The notes beneath the pieces were generated by a model. It saw only the letters and a list, made by a program, of their open reading frames with translations. It was not told the DNA's origin and did no database searches. 8,842 nt of DNA, taken from positions 1 through 8,842 of the forward strand of contig JAGXAV010000052.1 of NCBI GenBank assembly GCA_018971455.1. Reading direction: 5' to 3'. A program made the translations under genes and the position numbers. Origin of the DNA: Rhodospirillales bacterium. Lineage in GTDB: Bacteria > Pseudomonadota > Alphaproteobacteria > Acetobacterales > Acetobacteraceae. This document shows positions 1 through 5,722 of this stretch, piece by piece (position 1 is the first letter of the stretch; each line of letters begins with the position of its first letter).

Positions 1-1103
1 AAATTCATGCCGTCGCGCAGCGGCGTCACCAGCCCGACCCGCGCCAGCCGCATGAAGCCGGAGACCGTCGGGCGGAGGCTGGCCTTGGAGACCAGGCGCA
101 GGGGTGACCAGTCCGGCTCGCCGATATCGGCATTGAGACAGCCGGCCTCGCTGTCCAGCGCGTCACGCAGGGAACGGTAGCTGCCGACGTCCTTTCGCGA
201 CATCGCCGCGATCTGCAGCATCGTCACACGGCGGTTCCAGGCGGGGTGCTTCTCCAGCAGCGCGCGCAGCCCGCCGAGGCGTTGCATCAGCCCCTTGGTC
301 GGGTCGAGCCGGTCGATGCCGAGGATCAGCGCCTGGCCGTCAAGGCTGCGACGCAGCCGCTCACTGCTCTCGCTGCATTCCATTTCGGCCGCCATACGGG
401 CGAAGGAATGCGCCTCGATCTCGACCGGAAATACGCCGAGGCGGATGCGCCGACCGCCCAGCATCAGGGAGCTTGCGGAAAGCCGGACGGCCCCGGCCAG
501 GGTCTGCGCGGCGGCGGCGAAATTGGCCATGTCGTTGTCGGTCTGGAAGCCAATCAGATCCGCAGCCAGCAGGTCCCGCACCAGGTTGGCCACTTCCGGG
601 GCGGCCGCGAGCACGTCAGGGGCGGCGAAGGGGATGTGCAGGAAAAACCCGATCGGGTTAGTCACACCCAGCGCCCGCAGGGCGGCGGGCAGCAGCAGCA
701 GGTGGTAGTCATGCACCCAGATCAGGTCGCTCGGCCGCAGCAGCTTCGCCAGGGTTGCGGCGAGGCGGGTGTTGACGGCGGCATAGCTGCGCGCGTCCCG
801 GCGATCGAACCGCATCAGCTCGGGCATGGTGTGCAGGAGGGGCCACAGCACGCCGTTGGAGAAGTTGTTGTAATAGCGATCGTGCTCGTCCTGCGTCAGG
901 TCGACGGTGACGTAATCGACGGCGCCGGCGCTTTCGATCATGGGATCGGCGGAATGGGCGCCCTGCGCCACGCGGCCGCTCCAGCCAAACCAGAGCCCGC
1001 CGCGCTTGGCCATCAGCCCGTCCAGCGCCACGGCGAGCCCACCGGCCTGCTGCCCCGAGGAGGGCAACGGCACCCGGTTCGACACGACCACAAGCCGATC
1101 CAT
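1..1103 (-). CDS. otsA: Trehalose-6-phosphate synthase (GT20), 3' end cut by window
   Basis: OtsA makes trehalose 6-phosphate from UDP-glucose and glucose 6-phosphate in the cytoplasm; OtsB normally removes the phosphate, for osmotic and desiccation protection. The visible 367 codons read as a GT20 retaining glycosyltransferase. Residues 7-11 are VSNRV, with R10 a phosphate-binding arginine, and a GG loop follows at 21-22. YYNNFSN at 77-83 and WVHDYH at 129-134 (D132) come next, then FLHIPF with H156. R265 and K270 keep the five-residue spacing of the E. coli R262/K267 pair, but the usual LDYSKG reads LDPTKG. The frame leaves the window inside TPLRDGMN, where D364 is the sugar-ring ligand, so roughly the last fifth is missing. 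The ATG at 1103 has GGAGG only four bases upstream. The gene diverges from the amidohydrolase across 154 bp. An otsB partner would lie outside the window and is not seen. Confidence 0.96.
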   Translation of the reverse strand, partial: MDRLVVVSNRVPLPSSGQQAGGLAVALDGLMAKRGGLWFGWSGRVAQGAHSADPMIESAGAVDYVTVDLTQDEHDRYYNNFSNGVLWPLLHTMPELMRFDRRDARSYAAVNTRLAATLAKLLRPSDLIWVHDYHLLLLPAALRALGVTNPIGFFLHIPFAAPDVLAAAPEVANLVRDLLAADLIGFQTDNDMANFAAAAQTLAGAVRLSASSLMLGGRRIRLGVFPVEIEAHSFARMAAEMECSESSERLRRSLDGQALILGIDRLDPTKGLMQRLGGLRALLEKHPAWNRRVTMLQIAAMSRKDVGSYRSLRDALDSEAGCLNADIGEPDWSPLRLVSKASLRPTVSGFMRLARVGLVTPLRDGMN

Positions 1104-1187
1104 ATGACCTCCAGCGCCGCGCACCCGCCCGGCCGGCGCACCATGGCGGCGAGTCATGGCGAGAAAACGGCAAACTGCCCGGGGCCT

Positions 1188-1197
1188 GAAATATTTC
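1188..1197. promoter_or_regulatory. 10-bp perfect palindrome in divergent intergenic region
   Basis: GAAATATTTC is a perfect 10-bp palindrome and an AT-rich island in otherwise very GC-rich DNA. It sits in the 154-bp gap between the divergent otsA and amidohydrolase starts, 85 bp from the former and 61 bp from the latter. It could be an operator or part of a promoter. No convincing -35/-10 pair could be assigned on either strand, and a 10-bp palindrome can arise by chance. Confidence 0.25.
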
Positions 1198-1257
1198 TTG
1201 CCGCATCCGGTTCGGTCGCCTCTGGCCAAGCCGCGTCTGCGGTGGAATGCTGCGGGC

Positions 1258-2403
1258 ATGGACGCATCGCTCGCCGAAACCCTTGCCGCGTGGCGCCGGC
1301 ACTTGCACACCAACCCCGAATTATCGCTGCAGGAGGCGCAAACTGCGGCCTTCGTTTGTGCCCGGCTGGCGGAGCTCGGCATTCCCCATGTCGCCGGGGT
1401 CGGGGGCCATGGGGTGGTCGCCACCATCAGCCGCGGACAATCCAACCGCAGCGTCGGATTGCGGGCCGACATGGACGCGCTGCCGATCACCGAGACGACG
1501 GGAGCGGCCCATGCCAGCCATAATCCCGGCGTGATGCATGCCTGCGGCCATGACGGCCATACGACGTCCCTGCTGGGTGCGGCCGCCCTGCTGGCGCGCG
1601 ACACCACCTGGTCGGGCACCGTGCAACTGGTATTTCAGCCGGCCGAGGAGGGGTATGGCGGCGCGAAGGCGATGCTGGAAGATGGGCTGCTCGACCGATT
1701 CCCGATGGAGCGCATCTTCGGCTACCACAACTGGCCAGGGCTCGAGGCCGGTACCGTCGCCGTGCACGATGCCGCTGTGATGGCTGGTGGCACCCGCCTG
1801 GAAATCACCCTGGACGGCCACTCGGGCCACGCCGCCATGCCGCACCTGACGCGCGACCCGATGCTGGCCGCGGGCCATCTCATTGTCGCTCTGCAATCGG
1901 TGGTGTCACGCAACCTCGACCCAATGCAACCGGCGGTGGTATCGATCTGCATGGTGGATGGCGGCGTCGCCTCCAATCAGATTCCGACTCGTGTCACCTT
2001 GCGGGGTACCTGCCGCAGCTTCAACGAGGCGACGCGGCTTGAGACCGAGGCGGCGATACACCGCATTGCCGCGGGCGTTGCCGCCACCTTCGGGGTGCTC
2101 GCCCAGGTGTCGATCCCACCCGGCATCAGCGCGACGGTGAACCATCGCGCCGAGGCGGATATGGCGGCAGCTGCGTGCCAGGAGGCCGGCATTCCATTCC
2201 GCCGCGACCTGGCGCCGGCGATGACGAGCGAGGATTTCGGCTGGTTCCTGCACGAGCGGCCCGGCGCCTTCGTGTGGATCGGCAATGGCCCGTCCGAGGG
2301 GGGGCGGGAACTGCACAATTCCAACTACGATTTCAACGACGCCATCCTGCCCAACGCCGCCGGCTTCCTCGCGGGCGTCGCCAGGCGCGCGTTGCGGGGC
2401 TAG
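1258..2403 (+). CDS. M20D-family metal-dependent amidohydrolase (hippurate / N-acyl amino acid hydrolase type)
   Basis: This is a 381-residue zinc-type amidohydrolase of the M20D peptidase family, which removes an acyl group from N-acyl amino acids such as hippurate. The substrate cannot be told from sequence. The catalytic signature RADMDALP is at 69-76. Metal ligands appear as C96 and H98 in ACGHDGH, the pair E130-E131 in QPAEEG, H157 in YHNWPG and H353 near the C-terminus (ELHNSNYDF). The dimerisation lid domain begins near GHSGHAAMP, about residue 185. An in-frame ATG exists at 1156, but it would add 34 atypical basic residues. The ATG at 1258 gives the family's usual opening, a short helix then RRHLHTNPELS, and a standard length. 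Upstream there is only a weak GGTGGA. The stop lies one base from the convergent frmA stop. No signal peptide is seen, so it is probably cytoplasmic. It has no functional partner nearby. Confidence 0.92.
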   Translation: MDASLAETLAAWRRHLHTNPELSLQEAQTAAFVCARLAELGIPHVAGVGGHGVVATISRGQSNRSVGLRADMDALPITETTGAAHASHNPGVMHACGHDGHTTSLLGAAALLARDTTWSGTVQLVFQPAEEGYGGAKAMLEDGLLDRFPMERIFGYHNWPGLEAGTVAVHDAAVMAGGTRLEITLDGHSGHAAMPHLTRDPMLAAGHLIVALQSVVSRNLDPMQPAVVSICMVDGGVASNQIPTRVTLRGTCRSFNEATRLETEAAIHRIAAGVAATFGVLAQVSIPPGISATVNHRAEADMAAAACQEAGIPFRRDLAPAMTSEDFGWFLHERPGAFVWIGNGPSEGGRELHNSNYDFNDAILPNAAGFLAGVARRALRG

Positions 2404-2404
2404 C

Positions 2405-3514
2405 TCAGTAGACGACCACGCTGCGGATGCTATCGCCGCGGCGCATCAGCTCGAAGCCATGATTGATCTGCTCGAACGGCAGGACATGGGTGATGAGGTC
2501 GTCGATATTGATTCGCCCGTCCATGTACCAGTCCACGATGCGCGGCACGTCGGTTCGCCCGCGGGCGCCACCGAAGGCCGTGCCCATCCAGACCCGCCCG
2601 GTGACCAGCTGGAACGGCCGGGTCGATATCTCCTGTCCGGCGCCGGCGACGCCGACGACGATTGACTTGCCCCATCCGCGATGGGCGCATTCCAGGGCCT
2701 GGCGCATGAGCTTCACGTTGCCCACGCACTCAAACGTGTAGTCGGCGCCGCCCTTGGTGAGGTTGACCAGATAGGGCACCAGGTCGCCCTCGACCTCGGC
2801 CGGGTTGACGAAATCGGTCATGCCGAATTTCTCCGCCAGCGCCCGGCGCCGGGGATTGAGATCGACGCCGACGATCTGTTCGGCGCCAACCATGCGCAGC
2901 CCCTGAACCACATTCAGCCCGATGCCGCCGAGGCCGAATACCACGGCACGGGCGCCGGCCTCGACCTTCGCGGTATTGATCACCGCGCCGATGCCGGTGG
3001 TGACGCCGCATCCGATGTAGCAGACCTTGTCGAACGGCGCGTCGGGGCGGATCTTTGCCAACGCGATTTCCGGCAGCACCGTGAAGTTCGAGAAGGTCGA
3101 CGTGCCCATGTAGTGAGAGATCGGCGCTCCGTCACAGGAGAAGCGGCTGCTGCCGTCCGGCATGACGCCGCGCCCCTGGGTGGCACGGATCGCCACGCAG
3201 AGATTGGTCTTGCGGCTGAGGCAATATTCGCATTGGCGACATTCTGGCGTGTAGAGCGGAATGACGTGGTCGCCCCGCTTCAGCGTGGTGACGCCGGCGC
3301 CGACATCGACCACCACGCCAGCACCTTCATGGCCAAGAATGGCGGGGAAAATGCCTTCCGGATCGGCTCCGGAGAGGGTGAACTCGTCAGTATGGCAAAT
3401 GCCCGTTGCCTTGATCTCGACCAGCACCTCGCCGGCCCGCGGGCCCTCCAGGTCGACTGTCTCCAGGCTGAGCGGCGCTCCGGCCTGGCGGGCGATTGCG
3501 GCGCGAGTCTTCAT
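2405..3514 (-). CDS. frmA: Class III alcohol dehydrogenase: S-(hydroxymethyl)glutathione dehydrogenase / S-nitrosoglutathione reductase
   Basis: This NAD-dependent zinc enzyme oxidises the formaldehyde-glutathione adduct to S-formylglutathione; the same family reduces S-nitrosoglutathione. At 369 residues it is full length. Catalytic zinc ligands are C40 (GICHTD), H62 with E63 (GHEG) and C169 (GCGVTTG). The structural zinc uses C92, C95, C98 and C106. The nucleotide-binding motif GLGGIG is at 194-199, with D218 at the end of the following strand. The C-terminus SIRSVVVY is typical of class III enzymes. The ATG start is set by a perfect AAGGAGG seven bases upstream. It lies 82 bp downstream of the haem operon on the same strand, so read-through is possible. 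That gap has no obvious terminator and no promoter I can defend, only a 10-bp-spaced repeat of CGTCAT. No S-formylglutathione hydrolase gene is adjacent, so either formaldehyde or nitrosothiol could be the main substrate. Confidence 0.96.
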   Translation of the reverse strand: MKTRAAIARQAGAPLSLETVDLEGPRAGEVLVEIKATGICHTDEFTLSGADPEGIFPAILGHEGAGVVVDVGAGVTTLKRGDHVIPLYTPECRQCEYCLSRKTNLCVAIRATQGRGVMPDGSSRFSCDGAPISHYMGTSTFSNFTVLPEIALAKIRPDAPFDKVCYIGCGVTTGIGAVINTAKVEAGARAVVFGLGGIGLNVVQGLRMVGAEQIVGVDLNPRRRALAEKFGMTDFVNPAEVEGDLVPYLVNLTKGGADYTFECVGNVKLMRQALECAHRGWGKSIVVGVAGAGQEISTRPFQLVTGRVWMGTAFGGARGRTDVPRIVDWYMDGRINIDDLITHVLPFEQINHGFELMRRGDSIRSVVVY

Positions 3515-3521
3515 GGGGCGG

Positions 3522-3528
3522 CCTCCTT
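3522..3528 (-). promoter_or_regulatory. Consensus ribosome binding site of frmA
   Basis: On the minus strand this reads AAGGAGG, a perfect anti-16S match, seven bases before the frmA ATG. It fixes that start and suggests strong independent translation of frmA, unlike the overlapping genes of the operon upstream. Confidence 0.85.
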
Positions 3529-3596
3529 GTCGTCATCGGCCGTCATGAACGGGCAAAATCAGCGGCCTTGCAATCCACCCCGCGTGTCGTACCACG

Positions 3597-4070
3597 TCAT
3601 TCGCTGCGAACGTCGTGGCAGCGGGCGCAGTCGGCCGCAGTACGAATGCCTGGGCCCGTGCCCACACCCGGCTGAAGCAGCCGCCGATGAATGCTTCGCC
3701 AGAACGGCATGTCGGTTATGCGCTGCGGCGTCTGCGTCGGTGAAAGATGCCACATTACATCGCGCGATCCGTAACGCGAATCGGCGGCATGATCGACCAG
3801 ATATTTCGTAATTGCCGCCGTCGTCGGCGCATCAAGGCTGGCATCCTCGCCGAAATGCGTTGACAGATGTGAGGTCAGTGCCTGCCAGGAGCGGGCCGGC
3901 AATAGCTCCGGCGGGTAGAGCACGTGGCAGGCACTGCATTCGCGGCGGGTATCGGCAAGGCCGGAGGGCAGGCCGCGCGTCGCCGCCTCGGCCGGCGCGG
4001 CCGCAAGCAGCAACGGGGCGAGCACCAGGCCAGCAAGCGTCAGGCCGACCAGATAGGGCGCCAGCCGCAT
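3597..4070 (-). CDS. dhc: Free-standing periplasmic dihaem cytochrome c (DHC family)
   Basis: This 157-residue exported protein has two CXXCH haem c sites: C45-C48-H49 (CSACH) and C148-C151-H152 (CARCH). Residues 1-29 form a signal peptide ending AEA. The family block HFGEDASLD (72-80, with H69 and H72 as possible sixth ligands) and RITDMPFWRSIH (117-128/129, with a ligand histidine) mark it as DHC, the dihaem partner that reduces SHP in Rhodobacter and Shewanella. The ATG at 4070 shares one base with the SHP stop (TGATG) and has GGAG eight bases before it, so translation is coupled. A longer in-frame extension to 4145 lies inside shp and was not chosen. Compared with the DHC domain fused to b561, this copy stops five residues after the second haem histidine and lacks the IxIP-type tail. 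Its role is probably periplasmic electron transfer to or from SHP. Confidence 0.9.
   Translation of the reverse strand: MRLAPYLVGLTLAGLVLAPLLLAAAPAEAATRGLPSGLADTRRECSACHVLYPPELLPARSWQALTSHLSTHFGEDASLDAPTTAAITKYLVDHAADSRYGSRDVMWHLSPTQTPQRITDMPFWRSIHRRLLQPGVGTGPGIRTAADCARCHDVRSE
3823..3857 (-). repeat. DHC duplication, near-identical block (copy in free-standing DHC)
   Basis: These 35 bases match 4769-4803 at 33 positions in the same orientation, 946 bp away. Both differences are synonymous (His CAT/CAC and Leu CTT/CTC), so both copies encode HFGEDASLDAPT. The flanks diverge quickly. The match marks the core of the duplicated DHC domain, kept either by strong selection or by gene conversion. 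Confidence 0.85.
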
Positions 4071-4501
4071 CACTGGCTCTCCATGAAGGTGATGTAGTTG
4101 CCCTTTTCCTGCGCCGTGCAGGTGCGGCCGTAGACCGTGTTGCAATTGCGCTTAAACCAGCGCTCGACCTTGGTGAGGTTGGTGAAGCGCGCCGGCGTGC
4201 GTGACACGGCCACCGGAAGCAATTGCTTGCCCGCGCGCGTGCGCCCGTAATTGCGCGGAGAGGTGGTGTGGCAGGTCGTGCAGGATGGCGTCTCCGGCCG
4301 CCCGGTGCCGGGATGGGCGAGAAAGAAGGCTTTGCCGGCGTCTGCGGAGAAGCCGTGGAAGTTCGGATTGGCTTGCTTGGCTTCCGCGGCGTACCGGGCA
4401 ACGATGGCCGCGCGCTCGCTGGCGTAGTTGGTCGCCGCCAATGTCGCACCGCCCGTGAGCGAGGCGGCAAATGCAAGCAGCAGGATGGGTCGCAGGTTCA
4501 T
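4070..4501 (-). CDS. shp: SHP (sphaeroides haem protein, DUF1924) monohaem oxygen/NO-binding cytochrome c
   Basis: This 143-residue precursor has a signal peptide (about 1-22, ending TLA) and one haem c site, C74-TT-C77-H78. After it come GK at 91-92, PVAVSRTPARFTN and the block KVERWFKRNC (111-120), which are characteristic of SHP. As I recall, the Rhodobacter protein uses His47 and Asn88 as haem ligands, 41 residues apart, and the Asn leaves when O2 or NO binds. Here H78 and N119 are also 41 apart. C120 and C128 can form the family's disulfide. SHP is reported to bind oxygen and NO, and NO dioxygenase activity has been proposed; its physiological role is unsettled. The ATG overlaps the stop of the b561 fusion (ATGA) and has GGAGG seven bases upstream. 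Lying between two DHC-encoding genes, it is probably the terminal acceptor or catalytic member of the chain. The family call is by motif, not by search. Confidence 0.92.
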   Translation of the reverse strand: MNLRPILLLAFAASLTGGATLAATNYASERAAIVARYAAEAKQANPNFHGFSADAGKAFFLAHPGTGRPETPSCTTCHTTSPRNYGRTRAGKQLLPVAVSRTPARFTNLTKVERWFKRNCNTVYGRTCTAQEKGNYITFMESQ

Positions 4502-5658
4502 TCAGATGCCTCCGGGATTTCGATTTTCTGGGGTGCGAAGCGGCCGGTGGCAGCGTCGCGGTGGCAGGCCTCGCAGGATGCCCGGCTGCTGACTTTGGGC
4601 GAGGCGAAGGTGGCGGCCGGAATCCGGCGGTGCATGTTCCGCCAGAAGCGGGTGGCAGTGATGCGCATCGGGTCCGCCGGATCGATGCTGCTGCGCAGGC
4701 GCACCGCCGGAAGCGTGTCCCAATGCTCAGCCGAATTGGCGGCGAGATAGGCGCGCAGATGCGCAATTGTCGGCGCATCGAGGCTGGCATCCTCGCCGAA
4801 GTGATGGCCGAGGTGGTCGAGAATTCCGCTCCAGGCGGCCGCTGGCATCAGGCTCGGGGGATAGGCCAGGTGGCAGGCGCCGCATTGCTCGGCGTAGACT
4901 GGGTCCTGCGTGGCCGGCGGCACACCGAGGCCGGGCAGGTTGGCCAGGGCGGTGATGCCGAAAGTGCCGGCGGCGCCGAGCGCGATGCAGATAAGTGTCG
5001 CCAGCCGCCGATGTGCCTTCCAGCGCGGTGGATCTGCCTCGATATGGGATTTGGCGCCGGTCACCATGGCGACGACCAGGTTCTCGCCCTCGCGCCGACT
5101 CTCGAACCACACCCCCCACAGATGCGCCGCAATCATCGCCACCAGAAGCAGCGACAGCAGCTTGTGCAGCCCGATGGCCTGCGCTCCGCCGGCAAAGCTC
5201 GTGGCGAAGGCCAGCGGGCCCTGCTTGACGAGCCCACCCAACGTCACCGTGCCGGTGAGCACAATCAGCGTCAGCACGGCCAGCAGGGCGAACACCATGA
5301 GGCCGCCCAGCGGGTTGTGACCGAGATAGCGGGCGGTGCGGCCGGCGATCATCTGCCGGCCATAGGCGAGCACGCTGGGGGGTGAGAAGGCGAAGCTGGC
5401 GAAGCGCGCATAACCGCCGCCGAGCAGGCCCCATACGATGCGGAATCCTATCAGTGCCGCGATGATCCCGCCGGCTATCAGGTGGAGTTGCAATGCGCTG
5501 CGCTGGGCGAAAAAGCCAGTCAATGCAGCAATGGTCACGCTGGCCACCAGCAGCCAGTGGAACAGCCGCACGCCAAGGTCCCAGACAGGGGTGCCATTGC
5601 GTGCCTGGGCACGCAATACCGCGAGGCTTTCACGCAAAATCATAGCCGGTTGCTGCAT
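4498..5658 (-). CDS. Cytochrome b561 fused to C-terminal dihaem cytochrome c (DHC) domain
   Basis: This is a 386-residue inner-membrane protein. Residues 22-205 are a four-helix cytochrome b561 of the Ni-hydrogenase b-subunit type, with helices near 31-50, 57-79, 120-142 and 163-186. Candidate haem b ligands are H34 (RLFHWLL), H59 (LHLIAG), H165 (GLHKLLS) and H179 (AAHLWGV). A fifth helix (217-238) crosses to the periplasm, where a DHC domain follows. Its haem sites are C259-C262-H263 and C362-C365-H366, with HFGEDASLD at 286-294, RIT...H343 and an IEIPE tail. It should pass electrons from quinol to periplasmic haems and on to SHP. In the Rhodobacter cluster, b-type cytochrome and DHC are, from memory, separate genes. 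The ATG at 5658 has GGAG eight bases upstream; ATGs at 5688 and 5643 lack a ribosome site. It is the first gene of the operon, overlapping shp by four bases, and lies 64 bp after mutY. Confidence 0.92.
   Translation of the reverse strand: MQQPAMILRESLAVLRAQARNGTPVWDLGVRLFHWLLVASVTIAALTGFFAQRSALQLHLIAGGIIAALIGFRIVWGLLGGGYARFASFAFSPPSVLAYGRQMIAGRTARYLGHNPLGGLMVFALLAVLTLIVLTGTVTLGGLVKQGPLAFATSFAGGAQAIGLHKLLSLLLVAMIAAHLWGVWFESRREGENLVVAMVTGAKSHIEADPPRWKAHRRLATLICIALGAAGTFGITALANLPGLGVPPATQDPVYAEQCGACHLAYPPSLMPAAAWSGILDHLGHHFGEDASLDAPTIAHLRAYLAANSAEHWDTLPAVRLRSSIDPADPMRITATRFWRNMHRRIPAATFASPKVSSRASCEACHRDAATGRFAPQKIEIPEASE
4769..4803 (-). repeat. DHC duplication, near-identical block (copy in b561-DHC fusion)
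   Basis: This is the partner of 3823-3857 (33/35 identical, same orientation), encoding HFGEDASLDAPT at residues 286-297 of the fusion protein. The rest of the two DHC domains aligns by eye only through motifs such as YPP, RIT...FW and HRR. Confidence 0.85.
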
Positions 5659-5666
5659 ACCTATCA

Positions 5667-5670
5667 CTCC
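5667..5670 (-). promoter_or_regulatory. Ribosome binding site deciding the b561-DHC start
   Basis: On the minus strand this reads GGAG, eight bases before the ATG at 5658. The two other in-frame ATGs (5688 and 5643) have no comparable sequence, so this site selects the 386-residue form. Confidence 0.6.
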
Positions 5671-5677
5671 ATGCTCG

Positions 5678-5706
5678 CCCGGCCGCATGAGGCAAGCCTA
5701 GCCGGG
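5678..5706 (-). repeat. Nested inverted repeat in the mutY to b561 gap
   Basis: The six-base arms CCCGGC (5678-5683) and GCCGGG (5701-5706) flank a smaller AGGC-AA-GCCT hairpin (5690-5699). There is no T-run on the transcribed side, so an intrinsic terminator is unlikely. It may fold in the leader of the haem operon or be a chance GC-rich pairing. Confidence 0.25.
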
Positions 5707-5722
5707 ACGTCTGACAAACAGC

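Noticed and set aside
1156..1257. Earlier ATG for the amidohydrolase
   Set aside because: It adds 34 basic, unconserved residues; the 1258 start matches the family N-terminus.
246..1523. Long open frame on the plus strand opposite otsA and into the amidohydrolase (425 codons)
   Set aside because: It is antisense to a clear otsA with all active-site motifs. Its product is Gln/Gly/His-rich with no recognisable domain, typical of a shadow frame in GC-rich DNA.
2681..3811. Open frame of 376 codons on the plus strand opposite frmA
   Set aside because: It is the complement of an intact frmA and the end of the DHC gene, with no domain or ribosome site.
4901..5000. Possibility that the b561 and DHC parts are two genes
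   Set aside because: The frame is continuous through the fifth helix and linker into the first CXXCH, with no stop and no ribosome site for a separate start.
4471..5385. Open frame of 304 codons on the plus strand opposite the b561-DHC fusion
   Set aside because: Antisense to a gene with clear haem and membrane motifs; composition typical of a shadow.
5659..5688. Earlier ATG (5688) for the b561-DHC fusion
   Set aside because: No ribosome site precedes it, whereas GGAG is well placed before 5658.
5678..5706. Inverted repeat as a rho-independent terminator after mutY
   Set aside because: The stem is short with a 17-base loop and no T-run follows on the minus strand.
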